Positions 7,579 through 17,608 are shown, counted from the stretch's first letter. The stretch is DNA of 64,000 bases from Saturnia japonica (GCA_033032175.1 CM065328.1:12028690-12092689); one strand, 5' to 3'. A program made the numbers and translations. Notes: generated by a model not told the origin, from the letters alone.

Positions 7579-10413
7579 TTGTCGAACGCGACCCATACAT
7601 GTTCACTATGCAACAAGTCATTCAAATCTTTGAAAGACCTCAATATACACAATACAAAATTACACAGGAACTGTATTACCCTAAACAATTCACCTTTAGA
7701 CACCCATCCCTTCATTCCGAGTGCGCCTACTTATGTAGCCAACGATCCAACACCTTTCCACACATATCTTAGCCATTTGAAAAATAGTATACCCATAGTT
7801 AAAAGAATCCCTCGAGGAGCTCGAATAACCGTTGCTACACATTTGTCACAGTTAATCCAGAAATGTTACTTAACCAATTGTACTCAAGACTGGCAGAACC
7901 TATTTTTATTTTCATACAGCACACTACATATAATAAAAACTGATGAACCGAATTTATCCTTGACACAAAAGATTAAGAATAACTGTGCTGTAAGCTCCCC
8001 GCCTTCTCCCGCACCTCTAATCAAACATGATGCCCCTCGTAATCGCAACAAACTTATTGAAAACAAAATCTGTGACGGAGATCTCAAAGGTGCCGCTCGC
8101 CTTTTGTTCTCCAACGACGTGCTATCACCAGATACCCCTGACACCCTTCATGCCTTACGGACAAAACATCCTCCAGCTCCAGTAAACCCATATTTTGTCG
8201 ACCCACCAACAGCAAGGCAAACATGCCTTCAAATTCAAAACAAAGATGTTACTGATGCAATTTTATCTTTTAAACCAGGTTCGGCTGCCGGTTTGGATGG
8301 AATCTCACCCCAACATTTGAAAGACTTAACTTCACATTCTGTGGGTGATGCAGGCGAGCAACTTGTAAATTCGGTCACTAAATTAATCAACTTTATGTAT
8401 TCCGGTAATATCAATCCAGAAATTGTTTCCATTCTTTTCGGCGCAAACCTCATTGCCCTCACCAAAAAGGACGGAGGGGTGAGACCAATTGCTGTTGGAT
8501 CAACACTACGACGTCTGGCCTCCAAAATTGCTGTTCGACATATTTTACCAAAATTAAATTCGGAATTTGAACCCGTACAGTTAGGCTTCGGTGTAAAAGG
8601 AGGGTGTGAGGCAGCCGTCCATGCCCTACGTTCTTTCCTAACTTACGGACAGCCTGACTTGTTGCTCAAAATTGATGTCAAAAATGCATTCAATTCGGTA
8701 AATAGGGATACCCTGCTGACGGAAATAAAACAACATATACCTGAAATATACAATTATCTTCTTCTCAGTTACGCTAACCCAACAAAATTGTTATATCGTT
8801 CTAATGAACTGTCCTCGGAAGTAGGTTGTCAACAGGGTGATCCCCTTGGGCCTGCAATTTTTAGTTTGGCTATAAATCCGATAATCAAAACTTTAAATTC
8901 TAAATTCAACGTTTGGTATTTGGACGACGGAACCCTAGGAGGTGATGTGGATACTGTGTTTTCGGACCTTTTTTTAATCAAAAATAAATTTGAAGCCATT
9001 GGTTTGGAGCTTAATTTTAGCAAATGCGAACTTTTTATAAATAACTGCGACTTAAATTTAAATGACGTAAAACAAAAATTTAATATTTTGGCTCCAAATA
9101 TTAAGATAGTAAACAGTAATTCCCTTTACTTTTTAGGTTCTCCAATTTTTGATAAATCTTTTTCTGAATTTTTGAATATTTCAATTACTAAATTCCAAAA
9201 TTCTGCTGCCCGTCTCCTTGAAATTAGTCCACATTATGCACTTTGCATCTTAAAATTCTGTCTTTTCGTCCCTAAATTTACATATGTGCTCCGTTGCTGC
9301 TCCTTTTGGAATCACCCAGATCTTTTGACACAAGTAGACGATTTAATCAAAATTACCTTAGAATCGATTCTTAATATGCAGCTGCACGAGCAATCTTGGA
9401 CCCAAGCATCCTTACCCATCCGTTATGGTGGTTTAGGGATTCGCAAAATTTCCAGTGTCGCTTTACCAGCCTTCCTATCTTCTGTCCATAGTTCAGCAAA
9501 TCTCATAAGTAAAATTTTAAGGGTATCCCCTTCATACTTTGAGATTGCTGGCTTGGAAGAAGCTAGAAACGCTTTCTTAATTGCATGCCCAGGTCAAAAT
9601 TTTCCAGTTTCTCCAAATTCACAGAGGAGCTGGGACGACATAAACTGCAAATTGATTTATGATAATATTTTGAGCTGTAGTACGGGTTCGGCGCGTGCTA
9701 GGCTTTTGGCCGTGGGTGCGCATGAGGCCGGCTACTGGCTTCAAGCGTATCCTTCGTCAAATACAGGAACATTTCTTGAACCTGACACGCTCCGAATCGC
9801 AACCTGTCTACGGCTTGGGGTTCCGGTCTGCGTTCCTCATAAATGTCCCTGTGGCAGTGATGTCGACAAGCTAGGACATCACGGACTGTCATGTCAAAAA
9901 AGTGCAGGCCGCTTCTCGAGACATGCCGCACTTAACGATATCATACGCCGGTCACTTGCCACCGTCAACGTTCCAAGTTTACTTGAGCCGACTGGTATTG
10001 CAAGAGACGATGGCAAGAGACCGGACGGTATGAGTTTGGTTCCATGGAAGATGGGCCGGGTGCTAGTATGGGATGCAACCTGTTCAGACACGCTGGCCCC
10101 TTCCCATATACTTGGAACCAGCAACAGAGCTGGTGTGGCTTGTGAGGCGGCTGAAAAAGCTAAGGCATGCAAATATAGGGGTCTGGGCTCTGAATATGAT
10201 TTTGTCCCATTCGGCGTCGAGACCCTTGGCCCGTGGGGTCCTTGCGCTACAAGGCTTTTTAAGGAAATAGTAAAAAGGTTAGTCGACATCACAGGAGACC
10301 GAAGAGCTGGCAGCTACCTCGGACAAAGAATTAGTCTAGCTATTCAAAGGGGGAACGCTGCCAGTATCTTCGGAACCTTGCCTAAAGGGACTCCTTTTCA
10401 TAATATATTTTAA
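7579..10413 (+). CDS. non-LTR retrotransposon protein: zinc finger, reverse transcriptase, restriction-like endonuclease
   Basis: A single uninterrupted frame of 944 codons. Residues 8-29 form a C2H2 finger (C8, C11, H24, H29). Residues about 225-500 are the reverse transcriptase: GSAAGLDGISPQHLKDL, KKDGGVRPIAVGSTLRRL, the motif-A Asp in LLKIDVKNAFNSVNRD, GCQQGDPLGP, and the catalytic box YLDD at 447-450 within WYLDDGTLGG. A C-x-C-x8-H-x4-C cluster spans 756-772, and the endonuclease signature RPD (815-816) with the second Asp at 832 in VWDATC follows. This finger-RT-CCHC-endonuclease order is that of site-preferring LINEs of the R2/R4/HERO/NeSL group; exact clade not determined. Role: nicks the target and copies element RNA into it. 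The frame opens at 7576 after a stop, and there is no ATG before the first codon shown (TTG), so the copy is probably 5'-truncated. After the stop comes an AT-rich 3' UTR with 'aattaaataaattt'. The absence of any stop or frameshift suggests a recent insertion. Confidence 0.9.
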   Translation: MSNATHTCSLCNKSFKSLKDLNIHNTKLHRNCITLNNSPLDTHPFIPSAPTYVANDPTPFHTYLSHLKNSIPIVKRIPRGARITVATHLSQLIQKCYLTNCTQDWQNLFLFSYSTLHIIKTDEPNLSLTQKIKNNCAVSSPPSPAPLIKHDAPRNRNKLIENKICDGDLKGAARLLFSNDVLSPDTPDTLHALRTKHPPAPVNPYFVDPPTARQTCLQIQNKDVTDAILSFKPGSAAGLDGISPQHLKDLTSHSVGDAGEQLVNSVTKLINFMYSGNINPEIVSILFGANLIALTKKDGGVRPIAVGSTLRRLASKIAVRHILPKLNSEFEPVQLGFGVKGGCEAAVHALRSFLTYGQPDLLLKIDVKNAFNSVNRDTLLTEIKQHIPEIYNYLLLSYANPTKLLYRSNELSSEVGCQQGDPLGPAIFSLAINPIIKTLNSKFNVWYLDDGTLGGDVDTVFSDLFLIKNKFEAIGLELNFSKCELFINNCDLNLNDVKQKFNILAPNIKIVNSNSLYFLGSPIFDKSFSEFLNISITKFQNSAARLLEISPHYALCILKFCLFVPKFTYVLRCCSFWNHPDLLTQVDDLIKITLESILNMQLHEQSWTQASLPIRYGGLGIRKISSVALPAFLSSVHSSANLISKILRVSPSYFEIAGLEEARNAFLIACPGQNFPVSPNSQRSWDDINCKLIYDNILSCSTGSARARLLAVGAHEAGYWLQAYPSSNTGTFLEPDTLRIATCLRLGVPVCVPHKCPCGSDVDKLGHHGLSCQKSAGRFSRHAALNDIIRRSLATVNVPSLLEPTGIARDDGKRPDGMSLVPWKMGRVLVWDATCSDTLAPSHILGTSNRAGVACEAAEKAKACKYRGLGSEYDFVPFGVETLGPWGPCATRLFKEIVKRLVDITGDRRAGSYLGQRISLAIQRGNAASIFGTLPKGTPFHNIF

Positions 10414-10560
10414 TCTGTAGTTATGTATGTACATGTAATAATTCTATAATATATGTTACTAATATATTTAATTAAATAAATTTGTCAAATGTCACATATT
10501 TTGAGAATAATTCAAATATAACGTTATAATGTACATAGTTATATTCTAACGAGTTAGGAA
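10414..10560 (+). other. probable 3' UTR of the preceding retrotransposon
   Basis: AT-rich sequence following the stop, with an AATAAA-like run near 10475. No clear poly(A) tail or target duplication was found, so the 3' limit is not fixed. Confidence 0.35.
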
Positions 10561-10564
10561 ATTA

Positions 10565-10920
10565 AATTAGTTGATTATCTTTAGAATGGTACATCATGAA
10601 GTTTTCCGAAGAATCCTCGCGATATTAACAATTGAACGCTCGAAATGGCATGTGAACTCACTTGTCCCGCGTTCTGTGGTGTTGGTAAGTATGGGCAGGG
10701 TTTGAGATACGGTGCAAGTTCATAAATCTTCGTACACACATTACATTGGCCTGAGAAAGATGGGTTGTGTACCGCGTGGCCGATAAAAAGCCAAGACGAG
10801 CAAGGTTTGTATGGGGTTGACGCGAAAGTGATCTGACAAGAGATCCATTGAGTAGATCGGTACACAATTTGCGGTGCCGATGACTATCACATAGCTACCC
10901 TCACTACTATACAGGATGGA
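10565..10920. other. GC-richer block of unknown origin
   Basis: About 350 bases whose composition is clearly richer in G+C than the flanks. On the minus strand two overlapping frames stay open across almost its whole length (10581-10865 and 10658-10867), but neither shows a known domain. It could be an untranslated part of a LINE, an exon, or a non-coding RNA gene. Its edges are a 'ttaaattagttgattat' run on the left and a poly(A) run 'ggaaaaaaaaacgagaaaaaa' type on the right, which would fit a retroposed sequence read on the plus strand. Confidence 0.3.
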
Positions 10921-11487
10921 AAAAAAAACGAGAAAAAAATTTTACTCAAAGGAAACATTATTTAATTTTTTGACATAATAATAACTGCATTCACAGGTTT
11001 TCTAAAAGAAATTACCTGTAAGGAGAATCGAACCAACTAAAAATGCAAAAAACAGACATGCACTATGTTATTGCACCAACCGATGGAGTCTATGACAAAG
11101 ATAAAATCTCTCGAATAAACATTGCATCTTACAATTGCAGGAGACCATGAAATTTAACAATACGCGCATATTGAACTAACATGAAAGCAAATTTATATGT
11201 AAAGAGATCCATTATCTTGTATGCACTGATTATGACTGCATTGTATTTAATTGTACACAAGAATGATTGGTGTTTAACTCTAGTAATTCAGCACTAGCAA
11301 CACTCAAAGTATGTCAACATATTTAACTCAAAAATGGAGTTGTCTAAATTGACTCGCTGTGGACGTTGTACGCGTCTCTTGAGACTTCACCGTTTACCAA
11401 ATTTTCTATCATTCGCAACAACGTCAAATAGAGGTAGTGCACAGAGAAATTTATTTGAAGATGTCTCTCTCGTAGGGGCAGTCCACC
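10921..11487. other. intergenic sequence, little recognisable
   Basis: Near 11,025-11,060 the minus strand contains TTGGTTCGATTCTCC, which resembles the B box of a tRNA, but no cloverleaf can be closed around it. The rest holds no feature I can support. Confidence 0.4.
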
Positions 11488-11614
11488 TGCAACTGATCAA
11501 CAGCAGTTTTCGTCTTCCTGGCAGCATAAAAACGTATAATTAGTAAGACAATGGTACATACGATTATACGTTTTTATGTTGCAGGCAGACGAAAACTGCT
11601 GTTGATTTGTTGCA
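11488..11614. repeat. long near-perfect hairpin (inverted repeat)
   Basis: Two arms of about 53 bases, 11488-11541 and 11562-11614, are reverse complements with few mismatches around a loop of about 20 bases. The left arm includes CAACAGCAGTTTTCGTCTT and CATAAAAACGTATAAT; the right arm gives back ATTATACGTTTTTATG and AGACGAAAACTGCTGTTG. A transcript would fold into one stem of roughly 50 bp. It may be a foldback MITE or a small-RNA precursor; sequence alone does not decide. Confidence 0.7.
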
Positions 11615-12163
11615 CTTGGAAGTAGCTAATAAATGTTTTTTGGTTCTTTTCCCGGTATCAAAAAATAAAACTATGTTTCGTTTGAGTAAAATTTGATATC
11701 TTCATTATTCAAGATACTTTTCTTCCATCTCGTTCGTTTTTTCCACCATAATGTATACGACAACAAATAAAGATAAAAATCAACTATTGATTTTAAAGTT
11801 TTAAGTTACACGACTGCAACAAGTCTCTTACTCAACCACTTGTTTATCATATTAAACCCACCATTTACTTTTTGAAAGTATAAAGCAATTTCATTACAAA
11901 CTAATAATATGTATAATAAACAGACGCTATGAAATTGAAAAATTCGAGGGCAGCGCTATGTTGATGGCATAGTTAGGAAAATAACGTAGCCTACGTTTTG
12001 TGGACGTATTTACTGTACAATAGTCTATGTCATTCGTCCTTTTAATTTCTAGACTCCGTGCTTGCACTAATCACATATTAATATAGTCATACTGAGAACC
12101 TTCCTCATAACATTATGATTATAGCAGGCAGATATTCACTTATCACATGTGAAATAGCAGTAA

Positions 12164-12660
12164 GGGGCCATCCATAAATTACGTCACACGAATTTAAGGT
12201 TTTTTTGACCCCTCCCCCGTCCTTGTCACAGCTAGTCACATTTATGACCCCCCCCCCCCCCCCCACCTAGTGTGATGTCACATATTTTGCAATTTTATAA
12301 TTAGAAATTCGAACTATAAAGGTAATAAGTTTAATCGATTTAATAATCGAGTTGTAAAAGTTGTTAAATAAAACATTGCTATGTTCGATCAATTTAATTT
12401 TTTTTCTGATCATTTTGACTAGAGGGTTGAGATTTAGTGCAACGGAGGTTTTGGGGCTTGAATGGAAGGGAACACATTCTTTCGAGCTTGGGAGGTTTTC
12501 AACTTAAATAAGTTCTAATGTACTTAGATATAAAATATTATATTTTGAAAAAATGTGATGTCACAAAATTTGGGACCCCTCCCCACCCTTGTCACACAAT
12601 GTCACACTTCGTCGAACCCCTCCCTTCCCAAAACGTGTGACGTAATTTATGGATGGCCCC
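12164..12660. mobile_element. Harbinger-type MITE with 27-bp inverted ends
   Basis: A 497-bp element with perfect 27-bp terminal inverted repeats beginning GGGGCCATCCATAAATTACG and ending in TCACACG, flanked on both sides by TAA (12161-12163 and 12661-12663). A 3-bp TWA duplication is typical of PIF/Harbinger insertions. Just inside both ends are subterminal blocks with 'gacccctcccc' and 'cttgtcaca', so the inverted similarity continues imperfectly. A run of 17 C at about 12249-12265 interrupts the left side. No coding part. Confidence 0.8.
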
Positions 12661-12694
12661 TAATATATAAAAATGTAATTTCACTGCTATGCAA

Positions 12695-12915
12695 TCTATA
12701 GGTATATTATTAATACGTGAAGCAAAAGCTTTCTAGCCCTTTTTAAGCGTATTGCGTGCACAGAAGATTGAGATTTGGCATGGTTAAAGTTTATATGGAG
12801 AAGGAGTGCAGAAACCTAAAATGTATGTATATCTGTAACTAATATATTAAATTAACGCTGCGAATCCTAATCCGACCGGTGCCATTGAACTTAGACCTTC
12901 CAAACAAATGTCAAA
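12695..12915 (+). mobile_element. non-autonomous Helitron fragment (5' half)
   Basis: Starts with TC after A in 'tctataggtatattattaat' and 'acgtgaagcaaaagctttct', followed by 'gcgtattgcgtgcac', 'agaagattgagatttggcat' and 'aaaccgaccggtgccattga'-like blocks. The 3' part with CTAG is missing. Confidence 0.55.
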
Positions 12916-12973
12916 CAGAAAAATAGTCTATGAATAAAAAGTCGCAGGTCGAATTCCGAGCTTAGGTCGATCG

Positions 12974-12992
12974 CTATCTATCTATCTATCTA
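12974..12992. repeat. CTAT tetranucleotide microsatellite
   Basis: Four and a half units of CTAT. Confidence 0.9.
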
Positions 12993-13332
12993 AACATCCA
13001 GTTTAGTCTAAACATAATATCATTACGTAATAAAATTATACATAAAATTAATCTTTTTTATTTTATTATATAAATTATGATGACACTATGAATTATTTAT
13101 GATTTCGGTATGAATAATTTATATTTTTCATTATGATAATTTTATTCGAAACGATTTTTATTTATTTGTGTTTCACCATAGATTCCCAAGTTTACATAGC
13201 CCGCCGCCCACATTGCGAATACAATTTTATTAATAATTAATATTTAAAAAACCTGATTGTAACAAATATGGCGAGCGAAGAAAACCATATTAATTAAAAC
13301 AGAAAAGAGTAATTAGGAATTAAATGAAAATA

Positions 13333-14636
13333 CAAGGTGTCCAGAAAGGGTATCGGGTATTTGTTTTCGCGCCATATTCGAAACTGGGCGTCTAAAGGGT
13401 GCGGGGAGGGGTTCTTGGCGTCCGCCATTTTGTGGAGTTTTAGTCACGATGGAACAGTACTCGGGGACGCAACGCGCATTTTGCGTACGAGCGTATTATC
13501 GTAATGGTGATTCAATAGTGACTGCTCAACGTCTCTATCGTGCGGAATATCGTACACGCCACGCGCCAAGTGACGATAGCATTAGGAAATGGATCAGGAT
13601 GTTCGAGAATACAGGTGCGACAGTTAAAATTCAAAACTCTGGTCGTCCTCGTTCAGTTCGCGATGAAGAAACAATTGAAGAAGTTGAGGCGTCGGTTCGT
13701 CAAAATCCGTCTTTATCCATCCGAAAGCGAAGCCAAGCGTTAGACATCAAAAAATCGTCTTTACATTCGATTTTAAAGAAAGACTTACATCTAAAAGCCT
13801 ATAAAATTCAATTAGGTTCAAGAATTGAAGGATACGGACTATGCTAATTGACTGAATTTTGCGAACGAAATGCTGCAGCGATTTAACAACTTTAACAACA
13901 TACTGTTCAGTGACGAAGCAAATTTTCACCTGAATGGTCATGTTAATAAGCAGAATTGTCGGTACTGGGCAGTGGAGAATCCGAGACGAAAGCATGAACG
14001 ACCCCTGCATAGCCCAAAGGTCGTTGTTTGGGCCGCTATGTCTGCTAAAGGCATAATTGGTCCTTATTTTCATGAAGATCAACGAGGCCGAGCAATTAAT
14101 GTGAATAGTGACCGTTATTGCGATATGTTGCGAATTTTTTTGGTCCCAGAGTTGCAGGAGTTTGCAGGTTTCAACTCAAGAACGTGGTTCCAGCAAGATG
14201 GGGCCACTTGCCATACCTCAAATGACTCAATGGAAGTTGTTAACGAATTATTCCCTAATAAAGTCATTTCGCGAAGGGGTAACTTCAACTGGCCTCCCAA
14301 AAGCTCCGACCTTAGCCCGCTTGACTATTTTGCATGGGAATACCTTAAAAGTAAGGTTTATCAAAACAATCCGACGAATCTAACCCAATTAAAGCAAAAC
14401 ATCAGATCAGAAATGGCAGCAATATCGATAGCTATGTGTCAACGTGTTATCGCCAATCTTCGTTTCCGTTTAGAAGAGTGCCAGCAACGTAACGGTCATC
14501 ATTTGGATAACATCATCTTTTCCAAATAATTCTCCAATTCATATGCTAATAATAAACAATAAACTTTTTTATTGCATACAAATAATTTTTGTTTCATTGA
14601 ACTTACAAATACCCGATACCCTTTCTGAACACCTTG
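13333..14636 (+). mobile_element. mariner-superfamily element, complete ends
   Basis: A 1,304-bp element. Both ends carry a 32-bp inverted repeat starting CAAGGTGTCCAGAAAGGG (left, 13333-13364) and CAAGGTGTTCAGAAAGGG (right, 14605-14636 on the opposite strand), with one mismatch. Each end abuts TA, the mariner target duplication. It contains one broken transposase gene (13449-14529) with short flanks, the usual layout of a full-length mariner. Confidence 0.92.
13449..14529 (+). pseudogene. mariner transposase, DD41D type, broken
   Basis: The N-terminal half (13449 to about 13815) has the paired DNA-binding region: RAFCVRAYYRNGDSIVTAQR, IRKWIRMFENTGATVK, a GRPRSVRDEE hook and a second helix-turn-helix up to LHSILKKDLHLKAYKIQL. 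The catalytic half (from 13870, another frame) has the three Asp at 13912 (ILFSDEANF), 14197 (WFQQDGATCH) and 14323 (DLSPLDYFAW). Exactly 41 residues separate the second and third, the spacing of the DD41D (rosa-like) group. One extra base in a 'ttaggttc' run near 13,814 shifts the frame, and an in-frame TGA follows at 13849. Apart from these two lesions it looks nearly complete. Confidence 0.9.
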
Positions 14637-14954
14637 TATAATTTAAGTACCAACATAACTATAACTTGAGACACTTTCCAAACAACTATGTTTTAGTCCA
14701 TACGTATGAGGAACACATGATTTTCTCTGAGTTTTGTTTTATATTTATTTCTTCTGCGCTACCTAAAACGCCGTTTCTCCCCCAGCACCGCCGGCTACGG
14801 TTAGTTGGAATAAAATGCTTTGTGGTTAATTCTCGCCATTGTACAAACCGAAAAGTGTAATTAATTATTCATTCTGTCGCCCCCTGATAACCTATTTTCC
14901 ACAAGAGGGCCTTAACACTCTCTTCGAGAAAGATGGAATTAGATGAACTATTTA
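14637..14954. other. spacer, nothing recognised
   Basis: AT-rich with a short GC-richer patch near 14,770-14,800 ('cgtttctcccccagcaccgc'). No gene signals. Confidence 0.4.
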
Positions 14955-15238
14955 TTGATCGCCCTAAGGTTGAAATTCGACCAGCGCATTTTGATTATAG
15001 ACTATTTTCTGTTTGACATTTACAGTATTCATAAACAATGAGTATTATCCACAATATCAATATCATTTGCTGTCACTCTTCGTTGAGTGACAATGTCAAT
15101 ATTTTAGGGGGTCTAAGTTCAATGGCGTGGTCAGATTAGGATTCGCAGTATTAGTTTATTTAATTTAATATATTAGTAATAGATAGGGGGTCTACCCTCC
15201 TTCCCTAAAAGCTTTTGCTTCACGTATTAATATATAGA
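14955..15238 (-). mobile_element. non-autonomous Helitron (TCTATATATTAATACGTGAAG-type)
   Basis: On the minus strand it begins TC after A at 15238 in 'tctatatattaatacgtgaa'. Internal blocks 'gattgacactgtcactcaac'-like, 'ggtcagattaggattcgcag' and 'ttcgaccagcgcattttgat' match 21153-21510. An internal 50-base deletion relative to that copy removes the 'gcactccttctc' block. The CTAG terminus is not clear in this copy. Confidence 0.55.
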
Positions 15239-15313
15239 TAATATTTAAAATTTTATATGATCATGGTGTACTTATAGCGCACATCACTATCAAAGAAGTT
15301 CACAAATTCTTAC

Positions 15314-15481
15314 CTTTGCCGTACTTTGCAGATTTGGAATGGTCTCCGAGTCAAATTGTTCTCTCCTTCTTATAACTCTAGGTCCTTCAACTGTAGCGTG
15401 AAGCGGCGATGGAATCTGTGTTGCTTGTAGATGAGGCTGTACCGTACTTATCCTCAGATGCAGTACGGTCATTTTGTCGGG
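15314..15481 (-). CDS. candidate internal coding exon of an unidentified gene
   Basis: On the minus strand a 168-base open segment (56 codons, phase 0 at both ends) lies between a strong acceptor (a T-rich tract 'tttatttttaatactag') and a strong donor (AAG followed by GTAAGA). It begins PDKMTVLHLRISTVQPHL and ends with RVIRRREQFDSETIPNLQST then AK. Composition is less AT-rich than the flanks. No domain is recognised. The neighbouring exons were not found, so the gene it belongs to, if any, is unknown; a repeat-derived chance exon remains possible. Confidence 0.4.
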
Positions 15482-15567
15482 CTAGTATTAAAAATAAACA
15501 TTGTAAAACCACGTAGTTATTACGTGATAGAAAAATTCTAACATTTAGTAACAATATAAATGCGTAA

Positions 15568-15767
15568 TCTATATTAATATTATAAAGCTGAAGAGTTTGT
15601 TTCGTTGAACGCGCTAATCTCATGAACTACTGGTTCGAATGGAAAAAATGATTTAGTGTGGGAAGCGGGCGGCACCTAATAACACAGTTCCTACGACCCA
15701 CTCTCTCTGACACTTTCTCTCTCTCTCTCTCTTATATGATGCAGACGAAGTTGCGCGGGTCAGCTAG
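15568..15767 (+). mobile_element. short non-autonomous Helitron
   Basis: A 200-bp element starting TCTATATTAATATTATAAAG after an A and ending GGGTCAGCTAG before a T, the expected TC...CTAG ends and A/T insertion site. The 3' end carries the short GC-rich stretch 'gttgcgcgggtcagctag'. A CT dinucleotide run (15714-15732) lies inside. Confidence 0.7.
15714..15732. repeat. CT microsatellite
   Basis: TTTCTCTCTCTCTCTCTCTT, a run of about nine CT units inside a small Helitron. Confidence 0.85.
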
Positions 15768-17608
15768 TTATTTTAAATGACGCGTCGTAGTTTATATTAC
15801 TTCACAAAAAATTCTGCTCTAATCCATAGTACATACTCGAGATGATTTAAAACACTGGTGCGATTTTTAAAATTTTGAATTGTTTTCAGATTTCAACGGG
15901 TGGCCAAACCGCCCTTGGCACCAAACGCGCCGCGCCGCGCGTCTTTTCCACACTATTAGTATACGTTCACATGATAAAAATCTGACGCGCGTTTTGAAAT
16001 CGCGCACCTTGACTTTTCTACATATTAATTTAAACCGATAACTACATCGCACGATGATGCGTGCTCGGAAAGATAAATAACGCTATTTAGTGTTCAGTTC
16101 AGCGCGCGCTTCCAACAGAATTGTATGTTTTTACAGTTTTATTGGTATTAAAATAAATTAATCTGAAGATGTTAACCCCGGCCCAATCAGTAAATTGGCG
16201 AAGTAAAGACACTTTAAGACAAGCAAACGTAGGAGTCAGTCAGTCAGTCAAAAATCAAGTTACTATATTCTAGAAACTAGAATTATGTACACAAATAAAT
16301 ATGCATAGAAAATGTTCAGTGCTTCAGAGGTTTTTTGAGAATTTCCTCAGTTTTCCCGGCTTCTTTCAGTGGTCTTCTAATTTTTCATTCAGTTCAATTT
16401 TATATTCTGCCAGAGGTATGCACCGGCGCGATGTTAATTATAGCCTGGGGCCCACATTCAAATGAGACGCACGATATAACTTGCCTTCCTAACTCTTCCA
16501 AATCTGAGACGCACGATATATCGTATGTCTCTTTCTATTTTAATAAGAATTTACATTTTTTTTATACAAGTTCTAATTTAAATTCTTTAGGAAACCAAAA
16601 ATACAATCAGAATCAAATTACAATATGGAACAAACAATATAAATAACAACAAAGTAACATATTATAAAAATGTTCATTCTATGAATATTGATTGAGAGTG
16701 TATTTAAAACATGAAAAGTTATCAATTAAACCTAATAAACATTCCCTATGCTACACTTATGTATCGCTAACACCGTGTCAACGCGCGTTAATTCGTGTTA
16801 CATCTGAACTTAGCCTTACTTCGATCTTGCTTAGCGTGTTTTGTGACCTACACTTTGTATGGTAATTGTTCCACTCCTAAGACTGGTATCGTGATGGCCA
16901 ATGTCACAGAACAGACTACATAGCGAATTTCATTCGTATAAGATTCGACATGAAATTTGCTTAGAGTCCTGTGATGTCACAACATGGCCGACAGTGTTTT
17001 CAGAGTTCAAAATAATAATAAAAAATTGAAATTATATAACCATCTTACACTTTTAATGTCTGAAATCGGTAAATATTGGTTTCTTATGTCAAATACTACA
17101 GGAGATATTTATTTATTGTGTCAAATTTGATATGAGTCAAGTAGTCTACAATGTAGTACATACTTAGAACAATTTGATATATCTCGGTTTACTCAGTGTA
17201 AGCCATTTAAGCGTCCCGAATGCGACTTTTTCCGTATCGTCACTTCTTATTTCGTATGTTACTGTAAAATACAATGTATATCCCATAACCTGACCAGATA
17301 ACATAGCTACGAATTAAATTAAGAAAACATGTAAATCGGATAAATGGTTTACGCGTGAAATGAACAAGAGGACAGATAACTATAGACGCAAGTATGGATT
17401 ATAATAATTTATCTACAAATAATATGCTAGGAGGTTATTTACATACCTAAATATAATTATGTTAATTTATACCGAAAATATTCATAGGTGCATTAAGTCA
17501 ATAAAAATGTTCGGAACAGTATTAATAAATTAATTAATTAATAGGTATATGAATTAATAACACATAATATTTTTACAAACTTATGTTATCACTTAATTCT
17601 AAAGTATC
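15768..17608. other. sequence upstream of the NRF-6-like gene; no gene recognised
   Basis: Contains a GC-richer segment at about 15,895-16,110 with repeated CGCG words ('gcgccgcgccgcgcgtc', 'gacgcgcg', 'cagcgcgcgcttcc'), an AGTC microsatellite near 16,229-16,249, and a Helitron-like scrap at 17,165-17,230. The promoter and 5' UTR of the gene starting at 17,609 should lie here, but no TATA box or initiator can be singled out. Confidence 0.4.

Noticed and set aside
9894..10292. 132-codon minus-strand open frame
   Set aside because: Antisense shadow of the 944-codon retrotransposon ORF.
11025..11105. tRNA gene on the minus strand
   Set aside because: A B-box-like TGGTTCGATTCTCC is present, but no acceptor stem or D arm can be closed, so at most a SINE or tRNA relic.
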